DNA of 64,000 nucleotides from Segatella cerevisiae (GTDB taxonomy: Bacteria; Bacteroidota; Bacteroidia; Bacteroidales; Bacteroidaceae), in contig NZ_JAMXLY010000009.1 in assembly GCF_024054555.1 (NCBI RefSeq), positions 1-64,000 on the forward strand, written 5' to 3'. This document shows, piece after piece, positions 27,351 through 34,773 of this stretch (the first letter of the stretch is position 1; every line of letters starts with the position of its first letter). The position numbers and the translations under genes were made by a program. The notes beneath the pieces were generated by a model, which was not told the origin of the DNA, searched no databases, and saw only the letters and a program-made list of their open reading frames with translations.

Positions 27351-28094
27351 TTATTCCTTCAGGAGTTTTGCAACTTCAGCATCGATGTGTTCGATTTTCT
27401 CAGTCGGTTCAAACCGTTCTACTACCTGTCCTTTTTTGTTGATCAGAAACTTGGTGAAGTTCCACTTGATGTCAGGTTTGCTCTCGTAGTCAGGATCCTT
27501 TTCAGAGAGCATCTTGTTGAGATTGGGGTAGATGGGGTTGGTTATATCCCATCCTGCAAAACCCTTCTGGGATTTGAGGAATTTATAGAGTGGTTCGGCA
27601 TCGTCGCCGTTGACCTTTATCTTCTGGAACTGAGGAAATTTGATACCGTAATTGAGTTGGCAGAACTGATGGATGCTTTCGATTGTACCGGGTGCCTGCT
27701 GGGCAAACTGGTTGCAGGGGAAGTCGAGGATCTCGAAACCTTGGGAATGATACTTCTCATAGAGGTTCTCCAGATCCGTGTAAGTTGGAGTGAAGCCACA
27801 CTTTGTGGCGGTATTGACGATCAAGATCACCTTATTCGCATATTTCTTCAGGGAGACAGGTTTGCCATTCATGTCCTTGACCGTGAATTGGTAAACTGTC
27901 TTTGCGTTTTTTGAATGTGTTTTGGTGTTCTTGGAAATTGCATTGCCGTTATTCGGATTTGCAGAACTCACGGAAATGGAATAACTGCCTTGTGACCGCA
28001 TATTATCGTTGAAAGCATAGTCTGCATTTTGAGCGCCTGCGCTTGCTGCCAGCAAAGCGAAAAGGCACATAGAATATATTTTCTTTTTCATCAT
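27351..28094 (-). CDS. Exported glutathione peroxidase-like thiol peroxidase
   Basis: 247 residues: signal peptide (YSMCLFALLAASAGAQ), a linker to about residue 65, then a full glutathione-peroxidase fold. The peroxidatic residue is cysteine in NTATKCGFTPTY; the PCNQFAQQ and DIKWNFTKFLI motifs (Gln and Trp-Asn of the active site) are present. Enzymes of this type usually take electrons from thioredoxin rather than glutathione. It reduces peroxides, here in the periplasm by inference. It is a tandem paralogue of the cytosolic copy at 28290-28844. Confidence 0.88.
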   Translation of the reverse strand: MMKKKIYSMCLFALLAASAGAQNADYAFNDNMRSQGSYSISVSSANPNNGNAISKNTKTHSKNAKTVYQFTVKDMNGKPVSLKKYANKVILIVNTATKCGFTPTYTDLENLYEKYHSQGFEILDFPCNQFAQQAPGTIESIHQFCQLNYGIKFPQFQKIKVNGDDAEPLYKFLKSQKGFAGWDITNPIYPNLNKMLSEKDPDYESKPDIKWNFTKFLINKKGQVVERFEPTEKIEHIDAEVAKLLKE

Positions 28095-28152
28095 GATGAA
28101 TTTAATTAGGTGTCCCTTCTATAAGGGCTATAGATTTTGTTATATCTCAATG

Positions 28153-28160
28153 CAAATATA
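28153..28160 (-). promoter_or_regulatory. -7 box (TATATTTG) for the exported peroxidase
   Basis: CAAATATA on the plus strand, 58 bases before the start on the minus strand. Confidence 0.5.
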
Positions 28161-28231
28161 AGGAATAATTCTGAGATTATCAGATTTCTTGGAAAAATTA
28201 CTGATTTAGGCAACTAAATAGGGCATAAATA

Positions 28232-28264
28232 AAGGGCATGCCGATTATTCATTGGCATACCCTT
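28232..28264 (-). terminator. Terminator of the cytosolic glutathione peroxidase gene
   Basis: GAAGGGTATGCC pairs with GGCATGCCCTT (reading the minus strand), followed by TTATTTATG. It is a close copy of the terminator at 27279-27313. Confidence 0.65.
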
Positions 28265-28289
28265 CCTAAAACCATTTATAAAATATGTA

Positions 28290-28844
28290 TTATTCCTTCA
28301 AGAGTTTCTCGATTTCAGCAGCGACGTGTTCGATTTTCTCGGTAGGTTCAAAGCGTTTTACCACTTGACCCTTCTTGTTGATCAAGAACTTAGTGAAGTT
28401 CCATTTGATGTCAGGTTTGTTCTTGTAGTCAGGATCTTCCTTGGAGAGGATCTTGTCTAGAACCGGATAGATAGGATGTGTCTCATCCCATCCTGCGAAG
28501 CCTTTCTGCTCTTTGAGGAATTTATAGAGAGGCTCGGCATCATCGCCGTTTACCTTGATCTTCTTGAATTGAGGGAATTTGGTACCATAGTTGAGTTTGC
28601 AGAACTGATGAATGCTCTCATCCGTACCAGGAGCCTGTTGAGCGAACTGGTTGCAAGGGAAATCAAGGATTTCGAAACCCTGAGCATGATACTTCTCATA
28701 AAGTTTCTCCAAGTCTGCATAAGTTGGAGTAAAACCACATTTTGTCGCAGTGTTGACAATCAGGAGCACTTCATTAGCATACTCCTTCAAGGATACAGGA
28801 TTTCCTTTTCTGTCCTTGACAGTGAATTCGTAAATTGTTTTCAT
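28290..28844 (-). CDS. Glutathione peroxidase-like thiol peroxidase (cytosolic)
   Basis: 184 residues, the standard length of the family, with no signal peptide. The active-site Cys is in NTATKCGFTPTY, Gln in PCNQFAQQ, Trp-Asn in DIKWNFTKF. About four fifths of residues match the exported copy downstream by eye. It likely reduces hydroperoxides with thioredoxin as donor. Own TATCTTTG promoter. Codon choices between the two copies differ in many third positions, so the duplication is not recent. Confidence 0.9.
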   Translation of the reverse strand: MKTIYEFTVKDRKGNPVSLKEYANEVLLIVNTATKCGFTPTYADLEKLYEKYHAQGFEILDFPCNQFAQQAPGTDESIHQFCKLNYGTKFPQFKKIKVNGDDAEPLYKFLKEQKGFAGWDETHPIYPVLDKILSKEDPDYKNKPDIKWNFTKFLINKKGQVVKRFEPTEKIEHVAAEIEKLLKE

Positions 28845-28910
28845 TTTCTTAGTTTATCTAATTGATAAAATTGTTTAAGAACTGATTCTTTTTCATTCTT
28901 TACTGTAACG

Positions 28911-28918
28911 CAAAGATA
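28911..28918 (-). promoter_or_regulatory. -7 box (TATCTTTG) for the cytosolic peroxidase
   Basis: CAAAGATA on the plus strand, 66 bases before the start on the minus strand. Confidence 0.5.
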
Positions 28919-29676
28919 GTTAATTATATCGTGAAAACAAATTGAATTTTGAAAAATATTTCATTTTTTAGGGATATTTTAATATACACCTATTTGTAAA
29001 AGGTACAAATATCGAAGAGGGAGCCTGAAATAAGGTTTCGATTCCCTTTTGTGGTGAATCCTGATGTAATTAGGGATAAGTCGACGTCTTCCAGAGAATT
29101 GTGTTTCGTTCTTGACGGCGTTAATTTTGCTTTAAATGCTTGTAATTCTTATGGCGGAAGCAGAGATTTCTCATTGAGATGATGATACAGTTGACTTATT
29201 CGAATGGAACCGACCAAAATGCAGGATAATGGTCCACCAAAATGCAGGATAATGGTATACCATTTTGCACCATATTGGTTTTGTGTGATTTTAATACCAT
29301 ACACTTGCTCAACGTGACTGGAAGCAACAACCGGTGCATTTCTTACTCAAGCAGGATACTATAGGGGTAGAATAGAGAGTTTTATAGTGTTCATTTTCGA
29401 TATTTAGCTTTCTGAATGACGGTCTTTCACTTTCCGAATGTGTTGTTCCTATAGACTTGATACGAATGAAACTTTTATGTTTTATTATAGGTCTAGCTGG
29501 TGTTGAGTTTGGTTGGAGTGGAATAGAGGTTGCAAGAAAGTCTGAGGTATCCTGTCATGAAGGCTTTTTCCTCAATAATGGCAAAAAGAATGAGTGATGT
29601 CGGTTAAATTGACCAAGAATGGTTTGAAAAAGCATAAAATAAAGGTCGTTTCCTTGGTTCGTAATTATAAAATACC
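28919..29676. other. Long AT-rich intergenic stretch with a 23-bp repeat array
   Basis: No coding frame of useful length or recognisable product lies here. Apart from the repeat array at 29213-29279, I see no RNA gene or named element. Confidence 0.45.
29213..29279. repeat. 23-bp array with two direct and one inverted unit
   Basis: ACCAAAATGCAGGATAATGG starts at 29213 and again at 29236 (23 bp apart). An inverted copy (18 of 23 positions equal) spans 29257-29279, making a 14-bp palindrome AATGGTATACCATT at the junction. Such spaced repeats occur at the ends of IS21-type elements, but no transposase gene is near. Confidence 0.7.
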
Positions 29677-29684
29677 TATTTTTG
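29677..29684 (+). promoter_or_regulatory. -7 box (TATTTTTG) for the 29723 lipoprotein
   Basis: Fits TAnnTTTG, 38 bases before the ATG. Confidence 0.5.
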
Positions 29685-29722
29685 CAAAGAAAATATTGAT
29701 ATAAACAATAAAACGAAAACCC

Positions 29723-30172
29723 ATGAAACGATTTACAGTATTTTTGGCGTTGGCACTTATATCCTTTTTCTCTATATTTCTGACTTCCTGCGATAAAGAC
29801 CAACAAACGGCTATAGAACTTTGGGGTACTTGGAAGGGGACGATCAATGTTAAAGCATTCAACTCTCGTCATACTAAATACACTTATACGGTATGGCATT
29901 TTGAAGGAAAACCCGGATCCAGGCAGGGAAATGGCTGGGAGAGAGATTTTGGGCAGGACGGAAGTTCTTATAAAAGCGATTTCCGCTGGGCTGTCAGTGA
30001 CGGTGTCATACAGTTGACCTATAATAATGACAGTTGGAGTACCGTGTACATTTACGACTGGTCAATTTCAGGTGAGGATGATAACTCTAAATATTTTGAC
30101 GGTCAAATAGATGATGGGAGCGGTAATCGGATACGGTTCCAATTGGACTATGATTATGATAATAGGTATTGA
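29723..30172 (+). CDS. Small lipoprotein, possibly lipocalin-like
   Basis: 149 residues with a lipoprotein signal ending in FLTSC (Cys about 25). The mature part begins ELWGTWKGTINV, a pattern common at the first strand of lipocalin-like beta-barrels, and is rich in aromatic and Asp residues near the end (DSWSTVYIYDW, DYDYDNRY). No named family recognised. Its neighbour at 30352 starts the same way (LNGEWRGKM), so the two are probably distant paralogues at the cell surface or in the periplasm. Confidence 0.6.
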   Translation: MKRFTVFLALALISFFSIFLTSCDKDQQTAIELWGTWKGTINVKAFNSRHTKYTYTVWHFEGKPGSRQGNGWERDFGQDGSSYKSDFRWAVSDGVIQLTYNNDSWSTVYIYDWSISGEDDNSKYFDGQIDDGSGNRIRFQLDYDYDNRY

Positions 30173-30309
30173 TGGTGACTGAGGAGTTGCCTCATCTTTA
30201 GATGTCTTGCCGGTCCTCAATTCAGAATTGGAAGTATCAGAAGTCTGTTTTATAGGGAAATCCCCCTGCAAAATAGGAAGATTGTATACTTAATGAATAT
30301 ATTTTCTTC

Positions 30310-30317
30310 TAACTTTG
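30310..30317 (+). promoter_or_regulatory. -7 box (TAACTTTG) for the 30352 lipoprotein
   Basis: TAACTTTG precedes a leader with AGGAG (30338-30342). That Shine-Dalgarno-like site sits 9 bases from the ATG at 30352 and abuts the alternative ATG at 30343, favouring 30352. Confidence 0.5.
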
Positions 30318-30351
30318 CCAAAGAAAATAATAAAAATAGGAGATGACTATA

Positions 30352-31050
30352 ATGAAGAAATTAACAATGGCGCTGATGGCACTAACCCTGGGGGCGATGC
30401 CATTCTTGTTCGCAGGTTGTGACGATACTGATGATTGGGATTATTATAATCCTTGGGATGATGGCTTTAGCTGGGATAACCCTTGGTGGTACAATTACGG
30501 CGATGGTGGTTATAATTGGAATGACGACTATGACAATGACCGGAATGACAACAATGATGACTATATTCTCACTGAGGCACAGGCTCTCAATGGTGAATGG
30601 CGAGGGAAGATGCAGTATGCTAGTGGTAAATATCAGCAAACCTATGAATTCAACTGTGATATGACTTTCACGCAATATAACCGAAATGCCGTGAATGGTA
30701 CAGGATATGAAACGGATACATCAGGCGACCAGACACAGACACTGCAATTCAATTGGTATGTGGATGAGAGTAACGGAAATATCAATATCAAATATAAAAG
30801 TACTGACGGTAAATCAAAAGATAAAACGTTCGTCATGGACGCTCAGGCAAACCAGAGAGGTTTCAGTCTGAAAGAGGGTGATTATTTTGATGGTTATATG
30901 ATCGGTACCAATACGGACGACATGGCTTATATTGAGTTGGATCGTGTTACAGATGGTACTCGAGCTGCCGTTGGTCAAAACCGCCTGTTCGGTTCAAAGA
31001 ATTTACTTAAACAGAAGATGAATGCACCGCAAAGACTGCTTAAGCGGTAG
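30352..31050 (+). CDS. Lipoprotein with Asp/Trp/Tyr-rich N-terminus
   Basis: About 232 residues. Signal LTLGAMPFLFAGC, then about 55 residues composed almost wholly of Asp, Asn, Trp, Tyr and Gly (residues 26-75 of the precursor), then a probable beta-barrel domain (ALNGEWRGKMQYASGKYQQT onward). The aromatic/acidic stretch resembles low-complexity surface linkers or cation-binding segments. No family recognised. Followed by a strong terminator. Function unknown. Confidence 0.6.
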   Translation: MKKLTMALMALTLGAMPFLFAGCDDTDDWDYYNPWDDGFSWDNPWWYNYGDGGYNWNDDYDNDRNDNNDDYILTEAQALNGEWRGKMQYASGKYQQTYEFNCDMTFTQYNRNAVNGTGYETDTSGDQTQTLQFNWYVDESNGNINIKYKSTDGKSKDKTFVMDAQANQRGFSLKEGDYFDGYMIGTNTDDMAYIELDRVTDGTRAAVGQNRLFGSKNLLKQKMNAPQRLLKR

Positions 31051-31095
31051 AATACGATATAGTGGATTAAGTGGCGTAATAAGTAATATAAAGAA

Positions 31096-31128
31096 GAAGC
31101 CGTGCGAAGGAAATCCTTGCACGGCTTC
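31096..31128. terminator. Strong convergent terminator
   Basis: GAAGCCGTGC pairs with GCACGGCTTC, extended by AAGG/CCTT, with a 4-base loop. It lies between the 30352 lipoprotein and the converging nuclease gene. Confidence 0.8.
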
Positions 31129-31152
31129 AGTCGTTAATATAGGCAGTACATT

Positions 31153-32079
31153 TTAATTGAATCCCCAAGCTCTTTTCACATTCGTAACATTCAGGTTTTC
31201 TACTTCTTTTTCTATTTCATCAGGAAGGTTGCAGAAGAAGTCAAGTCCGGTCTTTTCCTGCAGTGTCTCAATATTCACGATATAAGGTCTGAGGTCTTTA
31301 CTGGTTGTCGTGTTGTTGGCATCAAACCAGAACCCGATGGCCTTATAACCTGATTTGTTCTTCATCAGGACAGCACTGAAAAAATACTTTGGTACGACGA
31401 GGTTGTTCTTCCCTGTTGTATAGTTTCCTTCGCTGATCGTACCGCCTTTGCAGACAAAGAGCGTATCGGTCGTAGGTGAGGATATTGAAATCCAGTCCCG
31501 GAGCTGCTCTTCCATGACTTCCCAAATCCCTGCATTGAAATTATCTTTTTGTGCGGTCATATTTGACAGAAAGAAGGTTTGGTAATTTGCTAAAGTGGAG
31601 TACAACCGGTCAGCAGAAGGGCAGAGGTGACCATGGTCATAACCGGAACCCTTATAGGGGTCAATGGAGGAACGGTATTTTGAAGGCAGACTTGGATCTT
31701 GTGGATACTGGTCTTCACCGTCTCCCGGTTCATATCTTGTCGCATTACTCGGTCGGTTGTTGGCATACATTTCATAGCAGGTGAAAAGATTTGCCTTTTT
31801 TGTCTTATCCCATGCCAGTGAATAGTTGACATCCTGTCTGGTGCTGCCCGGTTCAGGTGCATAGTGGACGATGATCGTATCGTTCCCGGCTGAAGAAACT
31901 TTAGGAAATTCGAAACGGGTAACTTCGGAAGGCAGTCCTGTTGTGACAACATTCCTGTTTGTGTTACCTGACATATCGGATCCGCTGCCGTTGTCGTCAT
32001 TGCTGCTACTGCTGCATCCTGAAAAAGTAAAAGCGGAGAGGATTAGGATAGATAGGTAACTGGACTGAAATAAATTCAT
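31153..32079 (-). CDS. DNA/RNA non-specific endonuclease, lipoprotein (NUC1 family)
   Basis: About 308 residues from the ATG at 32079, giving a clean lipoprotein signal (ILILSAFTFSGC). The beta-beta-alpha-metal nuclease motif is YDHGHLCPSAD (usually DRGH), followed by SNMTAQKDNFNAGIW with the metal-binding Asn. It would cut DNA and RNA without sequence preference outside the inner membrane. It lies downstream of L31 on the same strand, next to OB-fold lipoproteins, a TonB receptor and another secreted nuclease. An upstream Met in the frame would spoil the signal and is rejected. Confidence 0.88.
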   Translation of the reverse strand: MNLFQSSYLSILILSAFTFSGCSSSSNDDNGSGSDMSGNTNRNVVTTGLPSEVTRFEFPKVSSAGNDTIIVHYAPEPGSTRQDVNYSLAWDKTKKANLFTCYEMYANNRPSNATRYEPGDGEDQYPQDPSLPSKYRSSIDPYKGSGYDHGHLCPSADRLYSTLANYQTFFLSNMTAQKDNFNAGIWEVMEEQLRDWISISSPTTDTLFVCKGGTISEGNYTTGKNNLVVPKYFFSAVLMKNKSGYKAIGFWFDANNTTTSKDLRPYIVNIETLQEKTGLDFFCNLPDEIEKEVENLNVTNVKRAWGFN

Positions 32080-32116
32080 GTGATAAAAATTAAATAGAGG
32101 GATAGACAAAGAAAAA

Positions 32117-32154
32117 GTGCAGACTGACGCATATGCAACTACGTCAGACTACAC
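32117..32154 (-). terminator. Imperfect terminator hairpin after the L31 gene
   Basis: GTGCAGACTGACG pairs with CGTCAGACTACAC (two mismatches). It is placed between rpmE2 and the nuclease gene, with a T-rich run on the minus-strand 3' side. Confidence 0.55.
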
Positions 32155-32194
32155 TCTATAAAGTCCTGTGTGGGATTGAATTCGAATAAATAGA

Positions 32195-32446
32195 TTATTT
32201 CTTCAACTTACCGTAACGGTTCATGAAGCGGTCTACACGACCTGCACTGTCTACCAGTTTGCTCTTGCCTGTAAAGAATGGGTGAGAGCTGCTTGAAATT
32301 TCAACCTTAACCACCGGGTAAGTCTCTCCTTCAAATTCTACTGTCTCTGTTGCCTTGCATGTAGAACGTGTAAGGAACATATCGCCGTTGGACATATCCT
32401 TGAATACGACGGGGCGATAGTCTTTTGGATGAATACCTTTTTTCAT
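32195..32446 (-). CDS. rpmE2: 50S ribosomal protein L31 type B
   Basis: 83 residues, a typical zinc-free (type B) L31: [17 protein letters not shown], then [10 protein letters not shown] and [10 protein letters not shown]. The CxxC pairs of type A L31 are missing, as expected for this form. Zinc-free L31 is often made under zinc limitation, though many Bacteroidetes have only this form. It has its own promoter located inside the terminator of the upstream gene. Confidence 0.95.
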   Translation of the reverse strand: MKKGIHPKDYRPVVFKDMSNGDMFLTRSTCKATETVEFEGETYPVVKVEISSSSHPFFTGKSKLVDSAGRVDRFMNRYGKLKK

Positions 32447-32490
32447 TTTAATCTAAATATTTAATTATCAATAATTTCTATTCAACTAAA

Positions 32491-32524
32491 CAGGGAGCAA
32501 AGTTACTAATAATTTTGCTCCCTG
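32491..32524 (-). terminator. Terminator of the OB-fold lipoprotein gene, overlapping the L31 promoter
   Basis: CAGGGAGCAAA pairs with TTTGCTCCCTG across a 12-base loop. On the minus strand it ends the 433-residue lipoprotein transcript. The descending arm contains TAACTTTG, the L31 -7 box. Confidence 0.7.
32498..32505 (-). promoter_or_regulatory. -7 box (TAACTTTG) for rpmE2
   Basis: CAAAGTTA on the plus strand, 51 bases before the L31 start on the minus strand, embedded in the preceding terminator. Confidence 0.55.
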
Positions 32525-32545
32525 CCAAATAATCAGCTAAGTTTT

Positions 32546-33847
32546 TTATTTCGCATAAGTAATGGTAATCGATTTGATCCGGAGTTGGACGCCACCACCT
32601 TGCCCAGAAAAAGCATTTACGATTGTGATGGTAGAAGCATCCAAATTATCGAATGATACTTGTGTATTATTCTCTTTTGTTATTTTGATTTCTTTATCCC
32701 CACTTTGAGCGTATGCCTCATCATTGCCGTTATATAGTGTGGTATTATTAGCATCTGTCGTAGTAAAAGATATTTTCACTATTTTTTTGCCTGTAGTGGT
32801 AATCTTGAGTGTGTTATTTGCATACATCCTTAAAGACTCAAATCCTTTACTTGTACTGTAGGCTGGGGAAGTGGCCCCTTTTCCTTTATCGAAAGTAAGT
32901 GTTGTACCATCTGCAAGTGTTGCTGGCTTAGTGATAGTACCTGATTCAAAACCTATTTCGGTAGCAGCTATAGTAACACTGTTTTCATCAGGGGCCTTAT
33001 GACCGGTAATAGAACTGATCTGACTGTTTTTTATTTCCAGAGTTGTTCCATTTGTACCTGTATAAGAGGTAATCTGACCATAGACAACTACCGTATCACC
33101 TTCGGCCAGTTGGTCTGCCGATGTGAATTTTGCGCCATCTAGATAAGCCCCGTGATAGATCTCAAGGTCATTTGTAGATGTCCCATCATCAGAAATATAA
33201 TAGGTCATATCGCCATATTGGGAATCTACGGTTCCTGTTTTGGCTACTATTCCTTTGATATAAACATTGTCTGCCGGGAGGTTTCCTGTCCCAAAACTCC
33301 TTACCTTGGCGACATTGTAAGGCGATGCTTTCGTGCCGTCTCCAGAAGGATCATCGTTGTTTCCACCGCCACCATCTGTGTTTCCGTTGAGAGAGTAGAT
33401 GTAATTCCCTTGGTTGAATTCACTGGTTCCACTATAATCAACGAGCGTACCGCAAACGACAACCTCATCGTCTGTCTTGATCTCGCTACCTGTAGTAAAC
33501 TTCTTATTGCCAAGTGCATAACCGCGGAAAACGACTAATTTGTTGTTGCCGTCATCAGAAATATTATAGGTGGCATTGCCAAAAGATGTGTCAATACTTG
33601 GCGTACCTGTTATCTTGCCTTTGACATAGATAGTCTTGTCCAGATTTTGTCCTGCTGAAATGTAGTTCAGGGCTGCTGCTACATTGAACGGATCATCTTT
33701 GGTTCCTGTCCCGGTGGGGGCTACGGGCGTGACGTGGGTGGTATCACTGTCGGAAGGTAGGTCATAAGGCGACGGAACGTCCTCGCAGCCAGTAAAAGTC
33801 ATGGCCGTCATGGCCAGAGCAAACAATGAATAGATTAACTTTTTCAT
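32546..33847 (-). CDS. Lipoprotein with two OB-fold (YhcR-like) domains
   Basis: 433 residues. Lipoprotein signal MTAMTFTGC. Two repeated OB-fold units, about residues 48-150 and 172-282, each with a GT(G)TKxxPxNVA opening, xVYIKGxI strand, YxISDDG turn and DTVVVYGQI strand. This is the pattern of the OB-fold domain found in YhcR-type extracellular nucleases. A third beta-rich domain (about 290-433) completes it. It could bind nucleic acid at the surface. Last gene of a minus-strand set with the DUF5689 lipoprotein and TonB receptor (36-base gap to the DUF5689 stop). Confidence 0.75.
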   Translation of the reverse strand: MKKLIYSLFALAMTAMTFTGCEDVPSPYDLPSDSDTTHVTPVAPTGTGTKDDPFNVAAALNYISAGQNLDKTIYVKGKITGTPSIDTSFGNATYNISDDGNNKLVVFRGYALGNKKFTTGSEIKTDDEVVVCGTLVDYSGTSEFNQGNYIYSLNGNTDGGGGNNDDPSGDGTKASPYNVAKVRSFGTGNLPADNVYIKGIVAKTGTVDSQYGDMTYYISDDGTSTNDLEIYHGAYLDGAKFTSADQLAEGDTVVVYGQITSYTGTNGTTLEIKNSQISSITGHKAPDENSVTIAATEIGFESGTITKPATLADGTTLTFDKGKGATSPAYSTSKGFESLRMYANNTLKITTTGKKIVKISFTTTDANNTTLYNGNDEAYAQSGDKEIKITKENNTQVSFDNLDASTITIVNAFSGQGGGVQLRIKSITITYAK

Positions 33848-33883
33848 GTTTATATGAATTAGGATTTTTCTTTTTTATTGATG

Positions 33884-34762
33884 TTATTTCGCAGGTGTAA
33901 TGTCATTCGTGGATCTGAGGAGAATTTGCCAGGTATTCTTGAACCGGGTGAAGATACCTGTTATGTCCACTTTCCCGGTAGGCATGGCTGCATTCGCAAA
34001 ATCTGCATAGGTGCTTGTACGCAGGACGAGATTCTGACTACTATATTCTGAGAAAGGTCTGTTGACTGCGTTGGACGTAAGTGCAACACTCCCGTCATTG
34101 GGGGCATAAACGGCTTTACCGTCAGCGTCTGCTATCGTCACGCCGTGAATGGTCATCAGTTTTCCACTGTTGTCAATCAGATAATTGGAATCCTTTATTT
34201 TGCTGACATCAAAGTCTTCTGTCAGCGCTGTTGCCTGGGATGCATCCACTTTGCCAAGCAACTTGACATGGTTCTCCCATGTGTACCTGTCCACTCGGCC
34301 TATGGATTTTGCTCCTGTAGAAGCATTGGTGTAGACACCGCCCACTTCACACTGTTGACCGTATCCGCCGATATAGAGGTCTTTCAGATTGATGAGGATT
34401 TCCTGTCCTACTGCCAGGAACCCGTGAAGACCTCCTGCATTGATACTCACGATCAAGGCTCCCGTAGAGTCCTGAACCGAGATCTCCTGATAGATATTGC
34501 CTTGGTCATCATTGCCGGTGACGATGCCTTTGATCTGGACATCATTGTTGATCTGGGTATAGGCACTGTTGTTGATGACCGTCTTGTACTGGTCTTTTAA
34601 CTGCCGGATAGTCAATACCTGTGTTTCCTTCAGGTCATTATTGCCGTAAGGGGGATTGGCAGGATCGATGTCAGGCGCAGCATAGTCAGATCCCATGCAT
34701 GACGTGATAAGACCTGTGATGCACAGAATCAGGGAATATTTGATAACTTGAATTAGTTTCAT
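33884..34762 (-). CDS. DUF5689 domain lipoprotein (OB-fold)
   Basis: 292 residues. Lipoprotein signal ILCITGLITSC, then LTIRQLKDQYK, VQIKGIVTGNDDQGNIYQE and VGQEILINLKDLYIGGYG, which are features of DUF5689 proteins with an OB-fold core. These are surface lipoproteins that often accompany TonB receptors and extracellular nucleases in Bacteroidetes. Starts 11 bases after the TonB receptor stop, so the two are one transcription unit. It may be the substrate-binding partner of the receptor, a SusD-like job done by another fold; this is inference. Confidence 0.8.
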   Translation of the reverse strand: MKLIQVIKYSLILCITGLITSCMGSDYAAPDIDPANPPYGNNDLKETQVLTIRQLKDQYKTVINNSAYTQINNDVQIKGIVTGNDDQGNIYQEISVQDSTGALIVSINAGGLHGFLAVGQEILINLKDLYIGGYGQQCEVGGVYTNASTGAKSIGRVDRYTWENHVKLLGKVDASQATALTEDFDVSKIKDSNYLIDNSGKLMTIHGVTIADADGKAVYAPNDGSVALTSNAVNRPFSEYSSQNLVLRTSTYADFANAAMPTGKVDITGIFTRFKNTWQILLRSTNDITPAK

Positions 34763-34773
34763 GACGTTTTGCT

